Below are positions 1 through 7,174 of a DNA stretch of 64,000 bases, in pieces (within the stretch, counting starts at the first letter, position 1; each line of letters starts with the position of its first letter). A program made the translations under genes and the position numbers. The stretch comes from Uliginosibacterium flavum (GTDB lineage Bacteria; Pseudomonadota; Gammaproteobacteria; Burkholderiales; Rhodocyclaceae), in NCBI RefSeq assembly GCF_040566545.1, contig NZ_JBEWZI010000012.1:1-64000 (forward strand). The letters run 5' to 3'. The notes beneath the pieces were generated by a model that ran no database searches, was not told where the DNA came from, and worked only from the letters and a program-made list of their open reading frames with translations.

Positions 1-78
1 AAGGTCTGTTGTTTCATCATGGGCCGAATTTTACCGAACTCAACCCTATGACGGAGACTTGTTCAGCGTAGCCTTAAG

Positions 79-178
79 CCGTTCGTGCTGAGCGTAAGAA
101 GCGAAGCGGATGAAGTCGAAGCATGAGCGACTGGGCCCAAGCCCTTCGACTTCGCTGCGCTACGCTCAGGACGAACGG
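79..178. repeat. Large inverted repeat (CCGTTCGT...ACGAACGG)
   Basis: The arm starting CCGTTCGTGCTGAGCGTA at 79 is mirrored by TACGCTCAGGACGAACGG ending at 178, with GAAGTCGAA/TTCGACTTC further in. This is the widespread proteobacterial intergenic palindrome type. It is expected to form a long hairpin and codes for nothing. Confidence 0.8.
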
Positions 179-221
179 GTTTTTGGGCTTAACTTAATGG
201 TATTGACACTGAGACTTCCTG

Positions 222-243
222 AAAAGCCGCATCTGGCGGCTTT
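222..243. terminator. Terminator-like hairpin
   Basis: AAAAGCCGC-atctg-GCGGCTTT forms an 8-bp stem with flanking A and T runs, so it could work in either direction. No gene can be assigned to it with certainty. Confidence 0.5.
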
Positions 244-363
244 GTACAGAATGCTTGCCCATTTAGCCGCGCGGAACTTGCCTCGCAGGGCATGCTGGTT
301 GCAGCGAAAGGCGGGGGGCGGGTCTTCAGGCAGGCATTGGTGAGGCCGCCAAAGCTGTCTGGA

Positions 364-573
364 TTAAAGTGAGTCCCTGCGGCTGATTTCGACGCGATTC
401 CTGTTATCGCTTTTGGACACCGAAATCATGATCCCGAAGCCGACCAGGATCACTACGCCGATCACCGTCCAGCCGGCGCCGATGTTGGCCAGCACGCCGA
501 GTTTCCACAGTGCAGCCAGCAGGCCACCGAGCAGAATCACAAAACCCACCATGAACATTCCGGCCCATTTCAT
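364..573 (-). CDS. Small two-helix membrane protein, unknown function
   Basis: The 69-residue product has two hydrophobic segments (about residues 5-25 and 33-52) separated by a short polar turn, and ends in a charged tail (KSDNRNRVEISRRD). An AGGAG ribosome-binding site lies 5 bases before the ATG, which supports this start. It resembles the many tiny inner-membrane stress proteins found in proteobacteria, but I cannot name a family. It stands alone, about 310 bases downstream of another tiny membrane-protein gene on the same strand. Confidence 0.6.
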   Translation of the reverse strand: MKWAGMFMVGFVILLGGLLAALWKLGVLANIGAGWTVIGVVILVGFGIMISVSKSDNRNRVEISRRDSL

Positions 574-885
574 AAAAGTCTCCTGACCAGATCAAATCAT
601 TAACCGCAAGAAGGCGGAAATACGTCAGCCAGCCTACAGGCCGGGACAGACACGATCTGTGTGCTGGCGCACAGACGGTGGCGGGATTGATGTGCTAAGC
701 AGGTGTGAAGGTAAACACGTTCAGCGATGCATGGCATAGGGCGGAACTCAAAGTGGCTCCACCGCACCCCGCCTCTTTTGGTGGCCTGCCCGCAAAGCCA
801 CGTGGGGCTTGGCTCGCAGAGCAGGTTATTTCCACAGCAAGGCTGGGCGCGGATTTTCAGGCAGTGCCTTGCCGCAACCCGGACG
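574..885. other. Gene-free stretch with degenerate palindromic repeat
   Basis: No gene is supported. Bases 780-860 carry a degenerate copy of the CTGCAGAGCC/GGCTCTTCAGGCAG-type intergenic palindrome that recurs through the window (CTGCCCGCAAAGCC...GGATTTTCAGGCAG). Confidence 0.4.
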
Positions 886-1035
886 TCAAGACCCGCGTCG
901 CCCACCGATGAAATTGACCACAACCATGATCAACGCGACAACCAGAACGATGTGGATGAAGCCGCCCAGCGTGTAGGACGTCACAAGGCCCAAGAGCCAC
1001 AAGATGATCAGTACAACAGCAATCGAATAAAGCAT
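886..1035 (-). CDS. Lmo0937-family small membrane protein
   Basis: This 49-residue protein starts MLYSIAVVLIILWLLG and ends NFIGGRRGS. It consists of two hydrophobic helices joined by SYTLGGFIHI, the typical pattern of the small Lmo0937/DUF5670 membrane proteins. I chose the ATG at 1035 because AAGGGGATA precedes it at suitable spacing; longer readings upstream run through a palindromic repeat and have no protein-like character. Function is unknown; relatives are often stress-induced. It is monocistronic as far as can be seen. Confidence 0.75.
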   Translation of the reverse strand: MLYSIAVVLIILWLLGLVTSYTLGGFIHIVLVVALIMVVVNFIGGRRGS

Positions 1036-1506
1036 GGTTATCCCCTTATCTTTGTTCAAACTGAAGCGGCGACGCGCAAACGCATCAAACCACCACCCGG
1101 CAAGCGGCATGTGCCCTGACCTTGAGCTCAGCATGAACTTCAGCCGCCATGCCGTCTGTGTGCTGGGCAACATTGGATGCGGGGGCGGGTATGCGTGGTC
1201 GACCAGTATGCGTCCGGTCTCTTGGCGGTGTGTTCGTGAGCGGTAAGCGCCGAAAGCGGCCATTGTGCAGGGTGGGCACGGTGTGCCCACGCAGCATACG
1301 ATCAGATACCATCGACAAAACGCGTGGGCTCACCGAGCCCACCCTACGACGCCCTGAAGAACTGCGCCTTTGCCAAAGGCTGACTGACCGCAAAGCTCGC
1401 CTTCTGCCGCATAAGGCGTTCATCCGCGCGGCCTTCAGGTTCAACACACGGCCGTCAGGCGGAAGGATTTGCAGATCCCGCCGCTGCGCGTCCGCACAGG
1501 GGCGAT
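1036..1506. other. Gene-free stretch with palindrome
   Basis: The only structure seen is the 81-base inverted repeat at 1267-1347. The overlapping open frames on both strands have repeat-derived, arginine-rich translations and no ribosome-binding sites, so they are not annotated. Confidence 0.5.
1267..1347. repeat. GTAGGGTGGGC-type palindromic repeat
   Basis: AGGGTGGGCACGGTGTGCCC at one end and GGGCTCACCGAGCCCACCCT at the other enclose a variable centre. The same element in the opposite orientation lies at 28139-28217, and related elements at 27531-27640, 28269-28348 and 49130-49200. Confidence 0.85.
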
Positions 1507-1546
1507 AAAAAGCCCCCGCACCGTTTCCACAGCCGGGGGCTTTTTG
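1507..1546 (-). terminator. Bidirectional rho-independent terminator after ibpA
   Basis: AAAAAGCCCCCG, a short spacer and CGGGGGCTTTTT form a strong GC stem with A and T tracts on both sides. It lies 18 bases after the ibpA stop codon. Confidence 0.85.
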
Positions 1547-1564
1547 CATGCTGGGGCGTGAGGC

Positions 1565-2017
1565 TTAAGCGGCTGCACCCCGAATCAATGGCAGGGATTC
1601 ACCGCCGTCGATGAGGATCTTGCGCGGCTTGAGGGCCTCGGGCACTTCGCGTTCCAGTTCGATGTTGAGCAGGCCATTTTCGAAGCTGGCGGCGACCACC
1701 TTGACGTGATCGTCGAGCTGGAAGCGTTGCTCGAAATCGCGGGCGGCGATGCCACGGTGCAGCCAGGTGTGCTGGGTCGGATCGGAGGCTTTGCGGCCGC
1801 TGATCTTGAGGGTGTTCTTCTCGGTTTCCACATCCAGCTCGTCGCGCGCAAAGCCGGCTACGGCCATGCTGATGCGGTATTTGTCTTCCGACACGAGTTC
1901 GATGTTGTAGGGCGGGTAGCTCGGCGGTTCGGCGCGCTGCGCGGCTTCGGCAAGCTGGGTGAGACGGTCGAAACCGATGGCGGAGCGATACAGCGGGGAG
2001 AAGTCATAAGTACGCAT
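1565..2017 (-). CDS. ibpA: Small heat-shock protein IbpA (Hsp20)
   Basis: The product is an ATP-independent holdase chaperone that binds unfolding proteins and hands them to DnaK/ClpB. The 150-residue length is typical. The N-terminus MRTYDFSPLYRSAIGFDRL is close to that of E. coli IbpA. An alpha-crystallin domain follows (about 35-130), with the end-of-domain signature FENGLLNIELEREVPE, then a short tail containing the RKILID segment, equivalent to the oligomerising I-x-I tail. A sigma-32-like promoter and a ROSE-like hairpin over the ribosome-binding site lie directly upstream, so both transcription and translation should rise with heat. The gene is followed by a strong terminator. Confidence 0.95.
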   Translation of the reverse strand: MRTYDFSPLYRSAIGFDRLTQLAEAAQRAEPPSYPPYNIELVSEDKYRISMAVAGFARDELDVETEKNTLKISGRKASDPTQHTWLHRGIAARDFEQRFQLDDHVKVVAASFENGLLNIELEREVPEALKPRKILIDGGESLPLIRGAAA

Positions 2018-2024
2018 GGTTCAT

Positions 2025-2039
2025 ATCCTCGTAAGCGAT
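2025..2039 (-). promoter_or_regulatory. ROSE-like RNA thermometer hairpin covering the ibpA ribosome-binding site
   Basis: On the transcript the bases read AUCGCU-uacg-AGGAU. The UCGCU arm pairs with the AGGA Shine-Dalgarno sequence, leaving one bulged G. That is the UYGCU/AGGA arrangement that defines ROSE elements. The helix should block ribosomes at normal temperature and melt on heating. A second, GC-rich hairpin lies at 2050-2076 in the same leader, as in multi-stem ROSE leaders. Confidence 0.75.
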
Positions 2040-2049
2040 AGAAAGAAAA

Positions 2050-2076
2050 GGGCAGGCCTCCGTGGAGCACCTGCCC
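2050..2076 (-). other. 5'-leader hairpin of ibpA
   Basis: GGGCAGG...CCTGCCC form a 7-bp GC stem near the predicted 5' end of the ibpA transcript. It is probably the static upstream stem of the ROSE-like leader. Confidence 0.5.
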
Positions 2077-2081
2077 TGCCT

Positions 2082-2110
2082 ATCTAGGTTCGCTGTAACG
2101 GCTTTTCAAG
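2082..2110 (-). promoter_or_regulatory. Sigma-32-like heat-shock promoter of ibpA
   Basis: On the minus strand CTTGAAA (a perfect sigma-32 -35 box) is followed 14 bases later by ACCTAGAT, close to the CCCATNT-type -10 box. Transcription would begin around base 2075, giving a leader of roughly 60 bases that holds the two hairpins described above. Confidence 0.7.
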
Positions 2111-2164
2111 CCCTTGAAATCACTGCACTTGATCCCCATTTGTGATCGTTTTTTGTTTTGCCGC

Positions 2165-2524
2165 TCAGCTTGCCAGCCACACCATAATCATCGCCAACGC
2201 AGCGGGGATGCCCTGAACGAAGAGGATTTTTCTGCCAACCGTGACGGCGCCGTACAAACCGGCAATCAGTACGCAGCCGAGGAAGAAGAGCCGGATCGCC
2301 AGGCCTTCCGGCCCCAGCCACAGACCCCAGAAAAGACCTGCGGCGAGGAAGCCGTTGTAGAGCCCCTGATTGGCCGCGAGCATGCGCGAGGCTGCGGCGA
2401 ACTCGTCACTGAGGCGAAAGGTTTTCTTGCCGAGCGGGCGGGTCCACAAAAACATTTCCAGAACCAGGATCCAGCTCTGGAGCAGGGCAATCAGGAGGGT
2501 GGCGAGGCTGGCGGCGATTTGCAT
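2165..2524 (-). CDS. DUF1304-family membrane protein
   Basis: The 119-residue protein has four hydrophobic helices and the family pattern ILVLEMFLWTRP near the first helix and NQGLYNGFLAAGLFWG in the middle. Function is unknown; DUF1304 proteins are small inner-membrane proteins. The ATG at 2524 has AGGAGA five bases upstream and is preferred over the in-frame TTG five codons earlier. It is the last gene of the detoxification operon, 24 bases after the monooxygenase gene. Confidence 0.85.
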   Translation of the reverse strand: MQIAASLATLLIALLQSWILVLEMFLWTRPLGKKTFRLSDEFAAASRMLAANQGLYNGFLAAGLFWGLWLGPEGLAIRLFFLGCVLIAGLYGAVTVGRKILFVQGIPAALAMIMVWLAS

Positions 2525-2548
2525 GCTGGTCTCCTGCAAAGAGAGTGA

Positions 2549-2848
2549 TCAGGCCGCTACGTCTACGGCGCTGGTGATGCTGATCGTCAGTGGCTGAGCA
2601 AGCAGTGGCGTGATCTGGTCTTTCAGGCTCAGGAAGTGGGCGGACTGGGCATGGGCGACCAGCGCGGCCTGATCGACATAGATCTCGTAGAACTGGAAGG
2701 AGGTTTCACCCTGTACCGTCCTGAACAGGTCGTAGCGAAGGCAGCCGGTCTCCAGACGTGATGGCGCGACGGCGGCACGCAGGATCTGTTCGGCGGCTTC
2801 CAGATGCTCGGGCTTCGGGCAGACATTGGCAAACACGAAAATGCTCAC
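2549..2848 (-). CDS. Antibiotic biosynthesis monooxygenase (ABM) domain protein, putative quinol monooxygenase
   Basis: The 99-residue single ABM domain is a dimeric ferredoxin-like fold. It is recognised by the start IFVFANVCPKPEHLEAAEQIL, the middle ETGCLRYDLFR and FQFYEIYVDQAAL, and the HAQSAHFLSL segment. Relatives such as YgiN oxidise quinols, and others are heme-degrading. Given the context, quinone or electrophile turnover is the better guess. The start codon is GTG with GGAG eight bases upstream. It belongs to the NemR-linked operon but follows a 170-base gap holding a perfect hairpin, so it may be expressed at a different level. Confidence 0.8.
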   Translation of the reverse strand: MSIFVFANVCPKPEHLEAAEQILRAAVAPSRLETGCLRYDLFRTVQGETSFQFYEIYVDQAALVAHAQSAHFLSLKDQITPLLAQPLTISITSAVDVAA

Positions 2849-2917
2849 AGGATTGGCTCCATTGGTTCGAGGGTAAGAAAATCGGCACTATGCCAGCAAT
2901 ACATTCAACATGAAAAT

Positions 2918-2949
2918 GCCATCGTTCCCGCGAAGGCGGGAACGATGGC
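2918..2949. repeat. Perfect 14-bp hairpin repeat (CGTTCCCGC type)
   Basis: GCCATCGTTCCCGC-gaag-GCGGGAACGATGGC is a perfect inverted repeat of 14 bp with a four-base loop. It lies between two co-directional genes, so it may stabilise or partly terminate the transcript. Related copies lie at 18471-18588 and 53048-53120. Confidence 0.85.
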
Positions 2950-3018
2950 AGAGCGCCTGCTGCTGCTCAAGTGAACTGAGTCAGCACTACGCCGGGGCGC
3001 GAGCCTTCGGGCCGGGGC

Positions 3019-3657
3019 TTACTTCATCTCGATGACGAAGTCCTCGCGGCTGCGGCGGACTTTCTTCAGGCTCACCAGCCAGTCGCCTTCGGCGGCGCGA
3101 TAGCCGAGCGGCAGGATCACGACCGAGCGCAGACCACGCTCGTGCAACTTGAGAATTTCATCCACCTTGGCCGGATCAAAACCTTCCATCGGGGTGGCGT
3201 CCACTTCTTCTTCCGCTGCGGCGATCAGTGCCGTGCCGAGGCCGATGTAGGCCTGGCGCGCAGCGTGCTGATAGTTGGTTTCGGCATCGCGTGGCACATA
3301 GGTATTCAGCAATTGCTGGCGATAGTTTTCCCAGCCTTCGTTGCGCACGCCGCGCTCTTCATTGACCAGGTCGAACATCATGTTGATGCGCTCCGCAGTG
3401 TAGTTGTCCCACGCAGCGAAAACCAGCAAGTGCGAGGCTTCGGTGATCTGCGCCTGATTCCAGGCGTGCGGCTGGATCTGTGCGCGCAGTTCCGGGTTGT
3501 TGACGACAATCACTTCATAGGGCTGCAGGCCGCTGGAGGTTGCGGTGAGGCGGATGGCTTCGAGGATGCGCTCGACCTTTTCCTGCGGCACGGCCTTGGC
3601 CGAATCGAATTTCTTGGTGGCATAGCGCCAGCGCAGCTTGCTCAGGAGATCAGACAT
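3019..3657 (-). CDS. NAD(P)H-dependent nitroreductase/oxidoreductase
   Basis: This is an FMN-dependent NfsB-like reductase expected to reduce quinones, nitro compounds or other electrophiles in the cytoplasm. The 212 residues show the family's N-terminal phosphate-binding LRWRYATKKFD, the ATSSGLQPYEVIVV segment, and the C-terminal LGYRAAEGDW. Overall length fits the family. It lies 51 bases after the DJ-1-like gene in the same operon. Confidence 0.9.
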   Translation of the reverse strand: MSDLLSKLRWRYATKKFDSAKAVPQEKVERILEAIRLTATSSGLQPYEVIVVNNPELRAQIQPHAWNQAQITEASHLLVFAAWDNYTAERINMMFDLVNEERGVRNEGWENYRQQLLNTYVPRDAETNYQHAARQAYIGLGTALIAAAEEEVDATPMEGFDPAKVDEILKLHERGLRSVVILPLGYRAAEGDWLVSLKKVRRSREDFVIEMK

Positions 3658-3708
3658 GAATGGCTCGCTTTCTGTATTGGGTGAGTGTGAGGTGTGATGG
3701 GTGGGTGT

Positions 3709-4386
3709 TCAGGCTAGGGCCGCCAGCAGCTTTTCTGCAGCCAGCTCTGACGAAGCCGGGTTCTGGCCGGTGATCAGTAAACCATCAACCAGCGCGTAGG
3801 GCGCCCAGTCCGGCCCTTTGGAGTAGTTGCCGCCATTGGCCTTGAGCATGTCTTCAACGAGGAAAGGCACGATGCCGCTGAGCTGTACGGCGGATTCCTC
3901 GGTGTTGGTGAAGCCGGTCACCTGCTTGCCCATGACCAGCGGCGTGCCATCGGCATTGCGGGTGCGGCGCAGCACGCCGGGGGCATGGCACACAGCAGCG
4001 ACGGGTTTGCCGGCGGCAATCATGGTTTCGATCAGGGCAATGGAATGCGGGTCATTGGCCAGATCCCACAGCGGGCCGTGGCCGCCGGGGTAGAACACGG
4101 CGTCAAAATCGGCCGCTTTCACGGATGACAGCTTCACCGTGTTGGCCAGCACAGCGATGCTTTCGGCATCGGCCTTGAAACGGGCGGTGGCGGCGGTCTG
4201 GAAATCCGGCTCGTCGCTCTTTGGGTCCAGCGGTGGCTGGCCGCCGAGGGGTGAGGCGACGGTGATCTGCGCGCCGGCAGCCTTGAAAACATAATACGGC
4301 GCGGCAAATTCTTCGAGCCAGAAGCCGGTCTTCAGGCCGGTGTCACCAAGTTTGTCGTGCGAGGTCAGGATCATCAGGATTTTCAT
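3709..4386 (-). CDS. DJ-1/PfpI-family protein (Hsp31-like type 1 glutamine amidotransferase domain)
   Basis: The 225-residue flavodoxin-like protein has the nucleophile elbow AAVCHAPGVL with its reactive cysteine, the FYPGGHGPLWDL loop, and the N-terminal ILMILTSHDKLGDTG typical of the Hsp31/YajL branch. Members act as glyoxalase III (methylglyoxal to lactate without glutathione) or protein deglycases. That fits the neighbouring YqhD-type aldehyde reductase and NemR-like regulator. A GGAGAA ribosome-binding site precedes the ATG. It lies 15 bases after ohr. The exact activity cannot be read from sequence alone. Confidence 0.9.
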   Translation of the reverse strand: MKILMILTSHDKLGDTGLKTGFWLEEFAAPYYVFKAAGAQITVASPLGGQPPLDPKSDEPDFQTAATARFKADAESIAVLANTVKLSSVKAADFDAVFYPGGHGPLWDLANDPHSIALIETMIAAGKPVAAVCHAPGVLRRTRNADGTPLVMGKQVTGFTNTEESAVQLSGIVPFLVEDMLKANGGNYSKGPDWAPYALVDGLLITGQNPASSELAAEKLLAALA

Positions 4387-4401
4387 GGGGCTTCTCCAGG
4401 T

Positions 4402-4815
4402 TCAGGCGATGGTGGTGATGTGCAGACGGACGTCGACGTTGCCGCGCAGGGCATTGGAATACGGGCAGACCTGATGCGTGGCCTCGACCAGCTGTGTGGC
4501 CTCGGTTTCGTTCAGGCCCTGGATTTCCACGTAAAGATCCACGTCGAGCGCGAAGCCACCCGTGGTGTTCTGACCGATGCCGACTTCGGCGCTGGTCTTG
4601 CTGGCGCTGAGGGCGAGTTTCTGCTTTTCGGCGACGTGCTTGAGGGCATTGTCGAAGCAGGCAGCGTAGCCGATGGCGAAGAGCTGCTCGGGGTTGGCAC
4701 CGGTCTTGCCGCTGCCGGGGGCGGCGAGGTCGAAGGCGAGCGTGCCGTCATCAAGGGCGGCGTGGCCACTGCGGCCGCCGACGGAGGTGGCGCGGGTCTT
4801 GTAGAAGATCTTCAT
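4402..4815 (-). CDS. ohr: Organic hydroperoxide resistance protein Ohr
   Basis: Ohr is a thiol peroxidase that reduces organic hydroperoxides, usually using lipoylated partners. The 137-residue length is standard. The two catalytic cysteines are visible: Cys53 in YAACFDNAL and Cys117 in HQVCPYS. The N-terminal KTRATSVGGRSG carries the conserved arginine region. There is an AAGGA ribosome-binding site. No OhrR (MarR) repressor gene is adjacent, so control probably falls to the NemR-like repressor at the head of the operon. Confidence 0.95.
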   Translation of the reverse strand: MKIFYKTRATSVGGRSGHAALDDGTLAFDLAAPGSGKTGANPEQLFAIGYAACFDNALKHVAEKQKLALSASKTSAEVGIGQNTTGGFALDVDLYVEIQGLNETEATQLVEATHQVCPYSNALRGNVDVRLHITTIA

Positions 4816-4844
4816 GGTGTTTTCCTTCGGGGTTTTGGGGGTAA

Positions 4845-5867
4845 TCAGTCAGCCAGCTGGACGACCAGCTTGCCGAAATTCTTGCCTTTGAGCAGGCCGA
4901 TGAAAGCGGCCGGTGCGGCTTCCAGACCCTGCACGCGGTCTTCGCGGAACTTGATCTTGCTTTCGGCCAGCAAGCCGCTCATGGTCTGGAAGAACTCCGG
5001 ATAGCGCGGGCCGTAGTCGTTGAAGATGATGAAGCCCTGCATGCGGATGCGCAGTTTCAGAATCTGGGTCATCAGCAGCGACAGGCGATCCTTGCCATCC
5101 GGCAGTTCGGTCGCGTTGTATTGCGAGATCAGGCCGCACAGCGGGATGCGAGCCTTGGTGTTGAGCAGTGGCAGCACGGCGTCGAAGACCGCACCGCCGA
5201 CATTCTCGAAATACACGTCAATGCCGGTTGGGCAAGCAGCAGCGAGTTGCGCGGGCATATCGGCCGCGTGGTGATCGATACACGCATCAAAGCCCAGCAC
5301 CTCCACCACGTAACGGCATTTTTCCGCACCGCCAGCGATTCCCACGACACGGCAGCCCTGCAGTTTGGCGACCTGCCCGACCACCGAACCGACCGCGCCA
5401 CTGGCGGCAGCGACCACCACGGTTTCGCCGGCCTTGGGCTGACCGATATCCATCAGGCCCGTGTAGCCGGTGAAGCCGGGCATGCCCAGCACGCCCAGCG
5501 CCAGCGAGGGCTGGTCCAGCTGGCCGAGCCTGAACAGACCCGCACCGTCGGACAGCGCGTAATCCTGCCAGCCGCTCTGGGCCAGCACCAGTTCGCCCTC
5601 GGCGAAATCCGGATGTTGCGAGCTGACGACGCGGCACACCGTGGCGCCCACCATCACCGCGCCAATCGCTACCGGTTCGGCGTAAGACTTGGCGTCGCTC
5701 ATGCGCCCGCGCATGTAGGGGTCGAGCGACAGGTAGAGCGTGCGCAGCAGCACCTGGCCTGCAGAGGGAACCGGGATCGGCGCGGTTTCGAGGCGAAAGT
5801 TGGCAGCTGTCGGCTCGCCGACCGGCCGCGAGGCCAGCACGATGCGGCGGTTTGTTTGCGTTGTCAT
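4845..5867 (-). CDS. NADP-dependent alkenal/curcumin-type reductase (MDR family)
   Basis: The 340-residue zinc-free medium-chain reductase resembles E. coli CurA/YncB. It starts TNRRIVLASRPVGEPTAANF, has the Rossmann motif AASGAVGSVVGQVAKLQG, the SLDPYMRGRM substrate-loop motif and IDVYFENVGG. These enzymes reduce the C=C bond of reactive alkenals and enones, complementing the aldehyde reductase encoded 61 bases upstream. AAGGAG precedes the ATG. Confidence 0.92.
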   Translation of the reverse strand: MTTQTNRRIVLASRPVGEPTAANFRLETAPIPVPSAGQVLLRTLYLSLDPYMRGRMSDAKSYAEPVAIGAVMVGATVCRVVSSQHPDFAEGELVLAQSGWQDYALSDGAGLFRLGQLDQPSLALGVLGMPGFTGYTGLMDIGQPKAGETVVVAAASGAVGSVVGQVAKLQGCRVVGIAGGAEKCRYVVEVLGFDACIDHHAADMPAQLAAACPTGIDVYFENVGGAVFDAVLPLLNTKARIPLCGLISQYNATELPDGKDRLSLLMTQILKLRIRMQGFIIFNDYGPRYPEFFQTMSGLLAESKIKFREDRVQGLEAAPAAFIGLLKGKNFGKLVVQLAD

Positions 5868-5928
5868 GGCTTACTCCTTGGGAACTCTTGAATGTAGGGC
5901 AATCGCGTGACGGCCTCTGTGGGTTGGC

Positions 5929-7083
5929 CTACAGACAGGCTTCAAGGACCTGTTCGCTGACATCCAGCGTCACATCCTTGCGCTCGCCGATGGCCAGCAT
6001 GCCGTGCGCCTTGAGCTGGGCGAGAATCGCCGGGATGGCCTCGGCGCCGATGTCATACGCGCTGAGATGGGTCGGCAGTTCCAGGCTTTCGAAGAAAGCG
6101 CGCGTCTTGGCGATGGCCGCGTCGATGCGTTCGTCTTCGCTGCCCGTGGTGATTTGCCAGACGCGTTCGGCATACTGCAGCAGCTTGCCGCGCTTGCCTT
6201 CGCGGCGCACCTGCAGCATCGCCGGCAACACCACGGCCAAGGTGCGGGCGTGGTCAATGTCGTATTTGGCGGTCAGCTCGTGGCCGATCATGTGGCTGGC
6301 CCAGTCTTGCGGCACGCCGGCGCCGATCAGGCCATTCAGTGCCAGAGTGGCGACCCACATCAGGTTGGCGCGGGCCTTGTAGTCGGTGCTGGCGATCGCC
6401 GTCGGGCCATGTTCGATCAGCGTCAGCAGGAGGCCTTCGGCAAAGCGGTCCTGCACGTGAGCGTCGACGCTGTAGGTCAGGTATTGCTCCATCACGTGTA
6501 CGAAAGCGTCGACCACGCCGTTGGCCAACTGGCGTTGCGGCAAGGTGTAAGTCTTGGTCGGATCGAGCACCGAAAACACCGGGAACAGCGCGTGATTCAG
6601 GAAGGGCAGCTTGGCACCCTGCGCCTTGATCGTGACCACGCCACCGTCATTCATCTCGGAGCCGGTGGCCGGCAGGGTCAGCACCGTGCCGAAGGGCATG
6701 GCCTGCGTGATGTTGCGGCCGAAGTTGAAGAGGATCGCCGTCGCGTCGCCTTCAAACAGCGCGGCGGCCGCGACGAACTTGGTGCCGTCGATGACCGAAC
6801 CACCACCCACGGCCAGCAGGAAGTCGATCCTGTCGCGCTTCACTTGTTCAACGGCGCGCATCAGCGTTTCGTAACTCGGGTTGGGTTCGATGCCGCCGAA
6901 TTCGAAAACTTCGCGTGCGCCCAGCGCGGTGCGCACCTCGGCCAGCGTGCCGGTCTTGCGCGCACTCTCGCCGCCGAAGAGGATCAGCACGCGCGCTGTA
7001 GCGGGTACCAGCGTGGCGAGTTCGGCGATGCGGCCTTGGCCGAAGACGATACGCGTCGGATTGTAGAAATCGAAATTTTGCAT
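5929..7083 (-). CDS. yqhD: Iron-containing NADPH-dependent aldehyde reductase, YqhD-like
   Basis: The 384-residue group III alcohol dehydrogenase starts QNFDFYNPTRIVFGQGRI, as YqhD does. It has the cofactor loop VGGGSVIDGTKF, the LTLPATGSEMNDGGVVT segment, and metal ligands in DAFVHVMEQY and HMIGHELTAKYDIDH. YqhD enzymes detoxify methylglyoxal, acrolein and other short aldehydes with NADPH. A palindromic operator lies 20 bases before the ATG, matching the one before the NemR-like gene. It is the first gene of a seven-gene run on this strand. Confidence 0.93.
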   Translation of the reverse strand: MQNFDFYNPTRIVFGQGRIAELATLVPATARVLILFGGESARKTGTLAEVRTALGAREVFEFGGIEPNPSYETLMRAVEQVKRDRIDFLLAVGGGSVIDGTKFVAAAALFEGDATAILFNFGRNITQAMPFGTVLTLPATGSEMNDGGVVTIKAQGAKLPFLNHALFPVFSVLDPTKTYTLPQRQLANGVVDAFVHVMEQYLTYSVDAHVQDRFAEGLLLTLIEHGPTAIASTDYKARANLMWVATLALNGLIGAGVPQDWASHMIGHELTAKYDIDHARTLAVVLPAMLQVRREGKRGKLLQYAERVWQITTGSEDERIDAAIAKTRAFFESLELPTHLSAYDIGAEAIPAILAQLKAHGMLAIGERKDVTLDVSEQVLEACL

Positions 7084-7102
7084 GGCTTTGCCTTTATAAA
7101 AT

Positions 7103-7117
7103 TAGACCGGTCGTCTA
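7103..7117. promoter_or_regulatory. NemR-like operator before yqhD
   Basis: TAGACCGGTCGTCTA is an imperfect palindrome (TAGAC...GTCTA) 20 bases before the yqhD start. It differs by one base from the site at 7788-7802 before the TetR-family gene, so both transcripts are probably repressed by that protein. Confidence 0.8.
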
Positions 7118-7174
7118 GTTCTGGGTCAAAAAAATGCACGGCGGGCTGATGCGCCGGCCGCGCGTGTCGAGTGT

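Larger units (their letters stand above)
1..363. other. Gene-free stretch with a palindromic repeat and a hairpin
   Basis: No credible gene is visible in these bases. They contain the inverted repeat at 79-178 and a terminator-like hairpin at 222-243 (AAAGCCGC, loop, GCGGCTTT), which could end transcription from a plus-strand gene lying before the window or from the small minus-strand gene that follows. The 77-codon plus-strand reading frame here runs through the palindrome and has no recognisable protein character. Confidence 0.5.

Noticed and set aside
6004..7149. A 381-codon open frame on the plus strand
   Set aside because: It is antisense to the YqhD-like gene; its translation has no family features and it has no ribosome-binding site.
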